DNA of 47,418 nucleotides. Origin: Lachnospiraceae bacterium. GTDB lineage: Bacteria > Bacillota > Clostridia > Lachnospirales > Lachnospiraceae. The notes beneath the pieces were generated by a model, which was given only the letters and a program-made list of their open reading frames with translations, searched no databases and was not told the DNA's origin. Each line of letters opens with the position of its first letter. The first letter of the stretch is position 1. Made by a program: the position numbers and the translations under genes. The stretch covers positions 1 through 47,418 of the forward strand of contig JAGBMJ010000001.1 of the NCBI GenBank assembly GCA_017634975.1, given 5' to 3'. Shown piece by piece: positions 39,951 to 47,410 of this stretch.

Positions 39951-40687
39951 AGATATCGATTATTACGATCAGTTACAATAGCGAAGCGGTGATCGCAAAG
40001 ACCATTGAGTCTGTGCTGAAACAGGATTATAAAGGGAGCGTGGAGTACCGGATCGTTGACGGGGCGTCCACCGACCGTACGGTGGAGATCGCGGAAAGTT
40101 ACCGGCCGCGGTTTGAGGCGAAAGGCTGGCAGTATGTGATCACATCGGAACCGGATAAAGGGATCTATGATGCGATGAACAAAGGGATCCGCGGGGCTGC
40201 CGGCGAGATCGTGGGGATCCTCAATTCCGGGGATTGGTATGAGCCGATCGCTTTGCGCATCGTTGCGGCAACCTACCGGAAGCGGCCTTTTGATATGTTC
40301 TATGCAGATATCAATCTGGTAAAGCCGGATGGCAGCGTCATCGTGAAGCATTCGAAGCATGACCGGATCGTGACAAGCCGGCACTGGAACCATCCGACGA
40401 GCTTTGTGACCAAAAAGACATATGAGGAACTGGGAGTATTCCGATGCATGGGGATCCATGACGATTTTGAATTTCTGCTGCGGGTAAGGAAGGCGGGAAA
40501 GAAGATCGTGATCCGCAATATCGTTCTGGCCGATTTTGCAACCGGCGGAACAAGCAACCAGAAGAATCTGAAGAAGAGTATCGAACGGATCCGGGATCGG
40601 TACCGCGGATACCGCGTGAACGGTTACAGCCGGCTGTATCTGATCGAATGTATCGCGATCGAAGCGGCAAAGGCAATCCTGTTATGA
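39947..40687 (+). CDS. Glycosyltransferase family 2
   Basis: A 246-residue GT-A enzyme. It begins KISIITISYNSEAVIAKTI and has the nucleotide-binding VDGASTDRTVEI, SEPDKGIYDAMNKGI, and the metal-binding acidic pair in DMFYADINL; the C-terminal motif HQ/W-type region reads SRHWNHPTSFVTK. It matches WcaA/WbbD-like family 2 members that add a sugar to a lipid-linked glycan in the cytoplasm. The start is GTG 39947, overlapping the previous stop. Confidence 0.88.
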   Translation: MKISIITISYNSEAVIAKTIESVLKQDYKGSVEYRIVDGASTDRTVEIAESYRPRFEAKGWQYVITSEPDKGIYDAMNKGIRGAAGEIVGILNSGDWYEPIALRIVAATYRKRPFDMFYADINLVKPDGSVIVKHSKHDRIVTSRHWNHPTSFVTKKTYEELGVFRCMGIHDDFEFLLRVRKAGKKIVIRNIVLADFATGGTSNQKNLKKSIERIRDRYRGYRVNGYSRLYLIECIAIEAAKAILL

Positions 40688-41853
40688 GTGAGCAAAGGGA
40701 ATACAATCGAACAGAACCGCTCTGCTTTGCGCTCGATCTGACCTGGGTACGGCATGGGATCGTGGGCGGAACGGAGTCGTTTGTCTGCAATCTGCTGGAA
40801 GGCTTTGCGGAATGTGTAAAAGAACGTCCGGGGATCGCTAAGATCGTATTGCTGACGGCAAAAGATAACCGGGAGGTCTTTCGGAAATACGAGTGTAAGG
40901 AAGGCATCCGCGGGATCACCTGCAATGTGCGCAGTGCAGACCGTAAAGGACGTCTTTTGTGGCAAAACCTGAAGATGGGGAAGATGCTGAAAAAAATGGG
41001 CATCCGTAAAGTGCTGGAACCGGTGTATTCCAAACCGTTTCTGGGACCGGGAGAGATCCGTTACTTTACGGTGATCCATGATCTGCTGGCATGGCATTTC
41101 CCGGAATACTTCTCAAAGAAGCGTGTCTGGTGGATGAAAAGCTGCTGGCGGAACACGGTAAAAACGTCCGCAAGGGTCATTGCGATCTCGGAATACACTA
41201 AGCAGGACATCCTTGCAAAGATGCCATATCCCGGAGTGGAGGTGGAAGTGATCCCGAACCCGATCGTGATAAGTTCCGAAAGTTCCGGGAAGGAAGTGCT
41301 GGAGCACTATCACGTTGCAGAGAAGGGATACTATTATACGGTATCTTCCCAGGTGCCGCATAAGAATCTGTCGACACTTCTGCGTGCGATGGGGATATTA
41401 AAAAGGAAACGGAGCGCGGCGATGCGGCCGCTTTTGATCACGGGTGTCGGGGAAGGCGTTACCGGTGAGCTGCAGCGGATCATCAAAGAGGAGCAGCTGG
41501 AGGACGGGATCATTTTTACCGGCTTTATCAGCGATGCGGAAAGGAACGCGCTCTATAAAAACTGCAGAGCATTTTTGTTCCCGAGTATCTTTGAGGGATT
41601 CGGGATGCCGCCGATCGAAGCAATGGTGATGCAGGTTCCGGTACTGACAACGGAATGTGCTTCCATCAAAGAGGTGACCGGCGGACTGCTCAACTATGTA
41701 AAGGATCCTATGGATCCGACGGAATGGGCAGAGTGGCTGGAGACAGAACTGCAGCTGCCTGCTGAGCGGGATACGGCAGAACTGCTGACACACTACGAGA
41801 AGCGCCGATGCGCGGAACAGTACCTGAAATGCCTGGGAGAGCAGAGACTATGA
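40684..41853 (+). CDS. Glycosyltransferase family 4
   Basis: A 389-residue GT-B enzyme. Landmarks: GGTESFVCNLLEGF in the acceptor half, FTVIHDLLAWHFPEYFSKK, VIAISEYTKQDIL, the donor-domain start YYTVSSQVPHKNLSTLLRAMG, and the E-x7-E motif FLFPSIFEGFGMPPIEAMVMQVPVLTT. It is likely mannosyl- or rhamnosyltransferase-like, but donor and acceptor cannot be read. The start ATG 40684 overlaps the previous stop by ATGA; an in-frame TTG-type start further up lies within the previous gene. Confidence 0.9.
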   Translation: MSEQREYNRTEPLCFALDLTWVRHGIVGGTESFVCNLLEGFAECVKERPGIAKIVLLTAKDNREVFRKYECKEGIRGITCNVRSADRKGRLLWQNLKMGKMLKKMGIRKVLEPVYSKPFLGPGEIRYFTVIHDLLAWHFPEYFSKKRVWWMKSCWRNTVKTSARVIAISEYTKQDILAKMPYPGVEVEVIPNPIVISSESSGKEVLEHYHVAEKGYYYTVSSQVPHKNLSTLLRAMGILKRKRSAAMRPLLITGVGEGVTGELQRIIKEEQLEDGIIFTGFISDAERNALYKNCRAFLFPSIFEGFGMPPIEAMVMQVPVLTTECASIKEVTGGLLNYVKDPMDPTEWAEWLETELQLPAERDTAELLTHYEKRRCAEQYLKCLGEQRL

Positions 41854-42764
41854 AAATATCAGTCGTTATGTGTACGTATAACGGCGAAAAATATATCGAA
41901 GAGCAGTTGCGAACGATCCTGAAGCAGAGCAGAAAGCCGGAGGAAGTGATCCTGTGTGACGATTGCTCTACGGATAAAACAGCAGAGATCATTCGCAGCT
42001 TTATCCGTACCTATGGGTTGGAAAACGATTGGCATCTGTATGAAAATCCGGAGAATATGGGATGGAAACGCAATTTTATGGAAACACTCCGACGTTCGAC
42101 GGGGGATCTGATCTTCCTCGCGGATCAGGATGATCTGTGGCATCCGCGCAAGATCGAGAGGATGAGCAAGGTCTGCGAACAGCATCCGGAGGTCAGTCTG
42201 CTGGTATGTGATTGCTATCCGTTTGATGATGTGACCGGAGAACGAAAGAAATGGTTTTTGCCGCAGCTGGGGAAACAGGATCTGATGCAGATCCCGATCG
42301 GCAGATCCTTTGCGGAAAGCCTGCGACCGGGATGTACTTATGCGCTGCGCGGCGGTATGCGGGAATATATCGACGAATTGTGGGAAGAAGACTGCCCGCA
42401 TGATCTGTTCTTCTGGTGTGCGGCGCTGGCACAGGGAAGCCTGTATTCCTATCCGAAGGTGTTGGTGAAATGGCGCAGGGCAGAGGGAAATGCTACACCG
42501 AGAAATGATAAGAACCGGGAATGCCGTATGGAGGTGCTGGAACGCCAGTACCGTGTGACAAAGCAGATGCTTGCGTATAAAGAGACATTGCAGATCCCGG
42601 AGAAGAACCGGATAAAAATGGAACAGGCACTGCAGGTATACCGGAAACGAAAAGATGCGATCGAGCGGGGAAGTCTGCCGGAACTGCTGGCACTGCTCCG
42701 ATACCTTCCTTTGTATCCAAGGAAACGATCCTGGATCGGGGATGTGATCGCAGCGACAAAATGA
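41850..42764 (+). CDS. Glycosyltransferase family 2 (rhamnosyltransferase-like)
   Basis: A 304-residue GT-A enzyme: KISVVMCTYNGEKYIEEQL at the N-terminus, LCDDCSTDKTAEII, and FLADQDDLWHPRKIERM, a typical DQDD metal site of RfbN/WbbL-like members. ALRGGMREYIDELWEEDCPHDLFFW holds the acceptor-side acidic residues, and the C-terminal 60 residues are basic and helical. The start ATG 41850 overlaps the previous stop, with GGGAGAGCAGAG upstream. Confidence 0.9.
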   Translation: MKISVVMCTYNGEKYIEEQLRTILKQSRKPEEVILCDDCSTDKTAEIIRSFIRTYGLENDWHLYENPENMGWKRNFMETLRRSTGDLIFLADQDDLWHPRKIERMSKVCEQHPEVSLLVCDCYPFDDVTGERKKWFLPQLGKQDLMQIPIGRSFAESLRPGCTYALRGGMREYIDELWEEDCPHDLFFWCAALAQGSLYSYPKVLVKWRRAEGNATPRNDKNRECRMEVLERQYRVTKQMLAYKETLQIPEKNRIKMEQALQVYRKRKDAIERGSLPELLALLRYLPLYPRKRSWIGDVIAATK

Positions 42765-42781
42765 GGACGGAAGGGAAGGCT

Positions 42782-43639
42782 ATGTCAGATAATTCAGAAA
42801 AAGAATACCCGCTGGTTTCGATCATCATCCGTACATGCGGAAGACCGCGGGTGCTGCGCAGGGCTCTGGAAAGCGTGAAACGGCAGACCTATCCGAATAT
42901 CGAAACGGTGCTGGTCGAAGACGGCATGAATGTATCCGAGCGATTTATAAAGAAGTATTATCCGGATCGGAATATCCGATACTTCAGCACGGGAGAACAT
43001 GTCGGCAGATGCAGAGCCGGCAATATCGGGCTGGAAAAGGCAAATGGAAAATATCTGAATTTTCTGGATGATGACGATATCCTGCTGGAGGAGCATGTCG
43101 CTCTTCTGGTAAAAGAACTGGAGAATTCGGAGCACCGGGTGGCCTATGCGATCGCGGAAGAGCATCAGTTTGTCCGGGATCCGCAGAATGAGCACCGGAT
43201 GCGGATCCGGCGAAAGTGCATTAAGTATAAACAGCCGTTCAACCGACTGCTTCTGTGTTATATGAACTACTTTCCGATCCAGTCGGTACTGTTTGAAAAA
43301 AAAGTATATGAAGAGAACGGCGGTTTTGACGAATCTCTGGAGATCTTTGAAGACTGGGATATGTGGCTGCGCTTTGCACTGCATAATGATTTTTTGTACG
43401 TGCCGGAAGTGACGTCGGTGTATTATACTCCGTTTAAGGGAAAAAACAAGAAAAAACGGGATATCGGTATGCGGACTGTGGAAGAAGAGGCCGTGGATAA
43501 GCATTTGCAGTATATGGTGCAGATGAATGCGAAACAGATCCGTGATGAGATGGATTATATCCTGAATGTCTTTAATAAGAAACGTCTGCTTTTTTATATG
43601 CAGAAGATCCGAAACTACTTATTGTACAGGGATTATTAA
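42782..43639 (+). CDS. Glycosyltransferase family 2
   Basis: A 285-residue GT-A enzyme: PLVSIIIRTCGRPRVLRRAL, VLVEDGMN, the metal site LNFLDDDDILLEEHV, and GGFDESLEIFEDWDMWLRFAL, a conserved acceptor-side motif. The basic C-terminus (KKRLLFYMQKIRNYLLYRDY region) probably lies against the membrane. The start chosen is ATG 42782 with AAGGGAAGG just upstream; ATG 42761, overlapping the previous stop, would add seven residues and lacks a ribosome-binding site. Confidence 0.88.
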   Translation: MSDNSEKEYPLVSIIIRTCGRPRVLRRALESVKRQTYPNIETVLVEDGMNVSERFIKKYYPDRNIRYFSTGEHVGRCRAGNIGLEKANGKYLNFLDDDDILLEEHVALLVKELENSEHRVAYAIAEEHQFVRDPQNEHRMRIRRKCIKYKQPFNRLLLCYMNYFPIQSVLFEKKVYEENGGFDESLEIFEDWDMWLRFALHNDFLYVPEVTSVYYTPFKGKNKKKRDIGMRTVEEEAVDKHLQYMVQMNAKQIRDEMDYILNVFNKKRLLFYMQKIRNYLLYRDY

Positions 43640-43645
43640 AAATCT

Positions 43646-45622
43646 ATGGGAATACTGGTAGCATTACCGGTCGCTGCAGCGATAGCGATCCTGGACAAAC
43701 GAAAAATTGAAGAGTTCCTTTTTCTGGCGATCGGGATCATCGTAAGCCTGATCCTCATATCCGGGATGATCGGAAATACCCTGCCCGGTGTGTACGTCAG
43801 TGTGGGGCTTGGAGTACTTGCGACGCTCTACTGTATTCTGGTGTGTGTCAAAGACCGGGAAAGGTTCTGCGCGGCGGTGGACACGCCGGGACTTTGGGGT
43901 GCGCTTCTGTGTATAGGGGTTGCGGCCCTGGTCTTTATCGGACGGACGGATCTGGGAAAGGATAATGATACCTTTTGGGCGCATGCGCCGCAGGTCATCA
44001 ATATGTACCGTTTCTCGGATATCGGCAGTGTGGGAGACCGCAGCAGATACTATACGCTTTTGTATACGGCTCCGGTGTATACGGGATGGTGCTATTTTTG
44101 CAATAAGCTATGGATATCCTATTCGGACGGGATCAATCTCTGGGCCAGACAGATCTTTATCCTTTCGGCATTCCTGCCAATGTTTACCGGGATACGCAAA
44201 AAGGATGTGAAGCGGATCGTTCTGTTATCCCTGATCCTGATGATACTGCAGTATCTGATCGATTTTTCAACGGATTTCATGCCGGATATACCGGTCGCCG
44301 GAGCAATGGTATATGGAACGCTGATGACCATCCGCATGTATCGGAACGAAAGAAACTATAATGATGCAGCATATCTTGCCGGGGCGTGTGTGTGGCTGGC
44401 ACTGCTGTGTGTGATGAAGCGGGCCGGAGGCATTTATACCTATGGGATCGTGGGAACGGCTACGCTGTATACCCTGGAGCGGGTGACGCAAAAGGAAAAA
44501 GGTATCGGTTTCTTCCGTAAGGTTCTGCCTATGATATGCATGGCTGCAGCGGTAGGAACTACAGTGTTCTACAGTCTCTACCGTGGAAAATATCTGTATC
44601 GGGACCTGCTGTTTACGTTCCAGCCGTTTGCATGTTATCTGCTGTTTTTTGCGCTGGGAGTCTTTTGTCTTATCGTGAAGAAAATGCTGCGGGAAAAGAA
44701 GAGCATTAGCCTGAGTTTCTTTCTGCTGGCGGTATTCTTCTGTGGGGTGCGGGCGCTTTTGGTGGTCGCGGAGCTGATGCAGGGAAGAATGTACACGGAA
44801 GGGGGGGCGAACAGCACGGACATCCTGTACCGTTTCTTCTCAATGTGGTTTACGAGACAGTATTTTATCGGAAACCGGTTCGCAAACGGGTGGAAGATCT
44901 CGGACTTTCTGTATATGCTGCTGTTAGCCGGTGTCCTGCTATATGTAAGGAAACTTGCAAAGCAAAAAAAGATCGCGCTTACGGGAACGGTCACGGATCT
45001 CGATAATGTGCTTCTTGCGGTCTTTTTCGGATATGTAGTGTATATGCTGTTTTACTGTTTCATTTATATGACGGCAGGGGAAGGTTATGTGCTGGATGAC
45101 AATATCGGATATGCTGACCGGTATTTCGGACCGGCCCTGCTGCTGGGCAGTATGATCGTCCTGCATGAATTGCTGGAGATCCGCAAGATCGACCGGACGA
45201 AACTGCTGATGGCGGTATTGCTTTTTCTGATGATCCTGCTCCCGCATAACCCGTTTCAGGTGCTGCAGCTGGAAAGTGATACCGGATGGGAAAAATATAA
45301 CGGAATGTACGAAGCGGCGGGATTGGAACTGACGGAGAATGATTATCTGCTCTGCATCGGACCGGATCATTGCCAGTATTATGCGTTTCCTGCGGTCTCT
45401 GAGCTGGACTATGGCGTAAAAGCAGCTGAGACATCGCCGGAGGAATGGGCGGAGAAGATTGTGGAAAAGGGATACCATTACCTGTTGCTGGAGGACTATG
45501 ATGCGAGATTTCCGGATGTATATCAGGATATGTTTACTGGCGGTATCGGCAGTATACAAAAGTGGTCTGTTTATGATATTATAGTGGACGGAAAAAGTGT
45601 GAAGTTTGTACGCAGAGGATAA
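43646..45622 (+). CDS. Polytopic membrane protein, GT-C or polymerase-like
   Basis: A 658-residue protein with about 12-14 TM helices in the first 520 residues and a soluble C-terminal domain (about 545-658). After the second pair of helices a loop reads GRTDLGKDNDTFWAHAPQVINMYRF, and such an early extracytoplasmic Asp-rich loop is typical of GT-C glycosyltransferases. The C-terminal part (YLLCIGPDHCQYYAF, YHYLLLEDYDARF) resembles the tails of large GT-C proteins. By position it could instead be the Wzy-type polymerase of this cluster. ATG 43646 has a poor ribosome-binding site and follows the previous stop by 6 bases. Confidence 0.7.
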   Translation: MGILVALPVAAAIAILDKRKIEEFLFLAIGIIVSLILISGMIGNTLPGVYVSVGLGVLATLYCILVCVKDRERFCAAVDTPGLWGALLCIGVAALVFIGRTDLGKDNDTFWAHAPQVINMYRFSDIGSVGDRSRYYTLLYTAPVYTGWCYFCNKLWISYSDGINLWARQIFILSAFLPMFTGIRKKDVKRIVLLSLILMILQYLIDFSTDFMPDIPVAGAMVYGTLMTIRMYRNERNYNDAAYLAGACVWLALLCVMKRAGGIYTYGIVGTATLYTLERVTQKEKGIGFFRKVLPMICMAAAVGTTVFYSLYRGKYLYRDLLFTFQPFACYLLFFALGVFCLIVKKMLREKKSISLSFFLLAVFFCGVRALLVVAELMQGRMYTEGGANSTDILYRFFSMWFTRQYFIGNRFANGWKISDFLYMLLLAGVLLYVRKLAKQKKIALTGTVTDLDNVLLAVFFGYVVYMLFYCFIYMTAGEGYVLDDNIGYADRYFGPALLLGSMIVLHELLEIRKIDRTKLLMAVLLFLMILLPHNPFQVLQLESDTGWEKYNGMYEAAGLELTENDYLLCIGPDHCQYYAFPAVSELDYGVKAAETSPEEWAEKIVEKGYHYLLLEDYDARFPDVYQDMFTGGIGSIQKWSVYDIIVDGKSVKFVRRG

Positions 45623-45667
45623 TCGTCCGTGCGGTAAGCCGGGCATACAAGAGAGGAGATCGAATAC

Positions 45668-46663
45668 ATGTTAAACGGCAAGACGATCCTGGTGACAGGA
45701 GGAACCGGTTCTTTCGGACACCACTTTGTGGAGTATGTACTTAAGCATTATGAACCGAAAAAGATCATCATCTATTCCAGAGATGAATTTAAGCAGTTTA
45801 TGATGCAGAATCAGTATAAGGAGTACAAAAAGATCCTGCGGTTCTTCATCGGTGATGTGCGTGATGAGGAGCGTCTGAAGATGGCGATGAACGGTGTGGA
45901 CTATGTGATCCATGCGGCGGCCCTTAAACAGGTACCGGCATGCGAGTACAATCCGCTGGAGGCTATTAAGACGAATATCAGCGGTGCGACCAATGTGATC
46001 AATGCCTCCCTGCAGACCGGTGTGAAGAAGGTAGTGGCACTCAGTACCGATAAGGCGGTGAATCCGATCAATCTGTATGGCGGTACGAAGCTGGTATCGG
46101 ATAAGCTGTTCTGTGCAGCCAATGCATACGGCGGAGCGGAAGGGACCCGTTTTGCCGTGGTGCGCTACGGTAATGTGGCGGGCAGCCGCGGCAGTGTGAT
46201 CCCGTTCTTTCAGAATCTGATCGATCAGGGCGTAAGGGAACTGCCGATCACGGATTTTCGTATGACCCGTTTCTGGATCAGTCTGGAGCAGGGCGTAGAG
46301 CTGGTGATCAAGGCACTGGAAGAGGCGCACGGCGGTGAGACTTTTATTTCCAAGATCCCGTCCTTTAAGATCACGGATCTGGCAGAGGCGATGCTGCCGG
46401 GCTGTGAAAAGAAGGAGGTTGGGATCCGGGAGGGCGAGAAACTGCACGAGATCATGGTGACCCGCGAAGACTCTATGCATACGTATGAATATGAGAAACA
46501 TTTCATTATCTACCCGCACTATGACTGGTGGCGTGAGCGGGATCTGATCCCCGGAGGCAAGCTGGTAGCGCCGGAATTTGAATACAGTTCCGGTACCAAT
46601 ACGGAATGGCTCTCCGTAGAACAGTTGCGGGAGCATATGAAGACGGATCTGGACGAGCATTAA
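45668..46663 (+). CDS. pseB: UDP-GlcNAc 4,6-dehydratase (inverting), PseB
   Basis: The first enzyme of pseudaminic acid synthesis: it dehydrates UDP-GlcNAc and inverts C5. The 331-residue protein has VTGGTGSFGHHFVEYVL at the N-terminus, IYSRDEFKQFMMQ, HAAALKQVPACEYNPLEAIKTN, and STDKAVNPINLYGGTKLVSDKL with Tyr137-x3-Lys141, the combination typical of PseB rather than the Met-type FlaA1 group. ITDFRMTRFWISLEQGVELV follows. The start ATG 45668 has GAGGAG. It is separated from the membrane protein by 45 bases. No pseC, pseH, pseG, pseI or pseF follows before the tRNA, so the rest of the pathway must lie elsewhere if present. Confidence 0.92.
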   Translation: MLNGKTILVTGGTGSFGHHFVEYVLKHYEPKKIIIYSRDEFKQFMMQNQYKEYKKILRFFIGDVRDEERLKMAMNGVDYVIHAAALKQVPACEYNPLEAIKTNISGATNVINASLQTGVKKVVALSTDKAVNPINLYGGTKLVSDKLFCAANAYGGAEGTRFAVVRYGNVAGSRGSVIPFFQNLIDQGVRELPITDFRMTRFWISLEQGVELVIKALEEAHGGETFISKIPSFKITDLAEAMLPGCEKKEVGIREGEKLHEIMVTREDSMHTYEYEKHFIIYPHYDWWRERDLIPGGKLVAPEFEYSSGTNTEWLSVEQLREHMKTDLDEH

Positions 46664-46707
46664 GTAAGCCGATTTCCCGTTTCGGTTGGTCGAGCATCTA
46701 TAAACTT

Positions 46708-46771
46708 GCCTTCCCCCTTGGGGGCGCTGTGTGCCAGTGGCACACGTTTAGCGCCGACCGAGCCGGAAGGC
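46708..46771 (+). repeat. Nested inverted-repeat element downstream of pseB
   Basis: Three nested stems: GCCTTCC (46708-46714) with GGAAGGC (46765-46771); GGCGCT (46723-46728) with AGCGCC (46750-46755); GTGTGCC (46729-46735) with GGCACAC (46739-46745) around AGT. It is followed by GAACCGGATGAGGGG, and the run TTCCCCCTTGGGGG inside can form an alternative fold. This style is like intergenic repeats of clostridial gut bacteria. It lies 45 bases after the pseB stop and has no clean T-run. Confidence 0.65.
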
Positions 46772-46799
46772 GAACCGGATGAGGGGTAAAAAATAATCA

Positions 46800-46829
46800 T
46801 TGACAAGATATTTCAATCTGTGGTAGAAT
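46800..46829 (+). promoter_or_regulatory. Promoter of tRNA-Trp
   Basis: TTGACA (46800-46805), an 18-base spacer, TAGAAT (46824-46829). It lies 18 bases before the tRNA. Confidence 0.75.
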
Positions 46830-46847
46830 ATTGCTTGTTGGAAACTT

Positions 46848-46918
46848 AGGGGATTAGTTAAACGGTTTAACATCGGTCTCCAAAACCGTCGAAGAGGGTT
46901 CGACTCCTTCATCCCCTG
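46848..46918 (+). tRNA. tRNA-Trp (CCA)
   Basis: A 71-base cloverleaf. The acceptor stem AGGGGAT (46848-46854) pairs with ATCCCCT (46911-46917), with G as discriminator. The anticodon loop CTCCAAA carries CCA. The T arm is GAGGG-TTCGACT-CCTTC. The D arm is compact (GTT with AAC around AAACGGTTT) and the outermost anticodon-stem pair is T-T. The CCA end is not encoded. Confidence 0.92.
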
Positions 46919-46920
46919 CG

Positions 46921-46961
46921 AAACCCGAAAGTGTTGTAAATACAGCACTTTCGGGTTTTTT
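46921..46961 (+). terminator. Strong terminator after tRNA-Trp
   Basis: The arms 46921-46938 and 46941-46958 pair over 18 positions with one G-U, leaving a two-base tip (effectively a four-base loop), and run into T residues to 46961. Confidence 0.92.
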
Positions 46962-47040
46962 CTTATGCCCAAAATCCCACTGAAAAGGAACCCATATTCG
47001 ACTGGAAAACGGTTTTTTACCGCTTTTTTTCTGATGTAAC

Positions 47041-47095
47041 TGCGGAAAAAGTGCGGTAAGACTGCGGAACACGTGCTATAATATTTTTAGCACGT
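47041..47095 (+). promoter_or_regulatory. Promoter with three 11-bp-phased direct repeats and a dyad over the -10
   Basis: TGCGG begins at 47041, 47052 and 47063, each copy followed by A/T-A, a spacing of exactly 11 bases. Directly downstream is an extended -10 (TGC then TATAAT, 47077-47082). ACGTGCTA (47071-47078) and TAGCACGT (47088-47095) form an 8-bp dyad over the -10. There is no good -35, as expected for an activator-dependent or tightly repressed promoter. Confidence 0.6.
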
Positions 47096-47224
47096 AATAA
47101 TTTAAAATATGAAAAGGGTATACAGAGAATGGCGGATGCTATGTGATTCGAAAATAGAAAAATATAGAAATGGAGCAAAGAAGCTTAAAGAAATTAAGCG
47201 ACGAACGATTACTTGGAGATCGCA

Positions 47225-47299
47225 ATGAAAATAATGGTCAGCGCTTGTCTCGCGGGTGAGAATTGCAAGTATAATGGTGTTAGCACCCTCATAGCATGA
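47225..47299 (+). pseudogene. Truncated DUF523 gene (N-terminal fragment)
   Basis: ATG 47225, with GGAG at 47215-47218, opens a 24-codon frame beginning MKIMVSACLAGENCKYNG, the characteristic N-terminus of DUF523 proteins, which are normally about 140-150 residues. After the Gly codon at 47276-47278 the sequence loses the match and stops at TGA 47297-47299. No other frame in the remaining 120 bases continues the family. The gene thus appears cut off by a deletion or insertion at about 47278. A lost remainder beyond the window cannot be excluded. Confidence 0.65.
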
Positions 47300-47317
47300 C
47301 ACTTTTTTATTCTGTTT

Positions 47318-47410
47318 GATTGTCGCTGGAATGATTGATATACTGTCAATCAGTCTGTAGAAAGGAAGATTCCGAAGGGAGTCTCTTGGCGGCGACAATC
47401 CTTCGGAATC
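47318..47410 (+). other. RNA-like fold with interleaved stems at the window end
   Basis: GATTGTCGC (47318-47326) pairs with GCGACAATC (47392-47400). GATTCCGAAGG (47368-47378) pairs with CCTTCGGAATC (47400-47410), so its left arm is inside and its right arm outside the first stem. TGATTGA (47332-47338) pairs with TCAATCA (47346-47352). The interleaving suggests alternative structures or a pseudoknot. No coding frame is convincing here. It may be a leader RNA for a gene beyond the window, or the end of an inserted element. Confidence 0.5.

Noticed and set aside
47170-47259. 29-codon frame overlapping the DUF523 start
   Set aside because: No ribosome-binding site and no recognisable motif; probably chance, though the region is transcribed from a plausible promoter.
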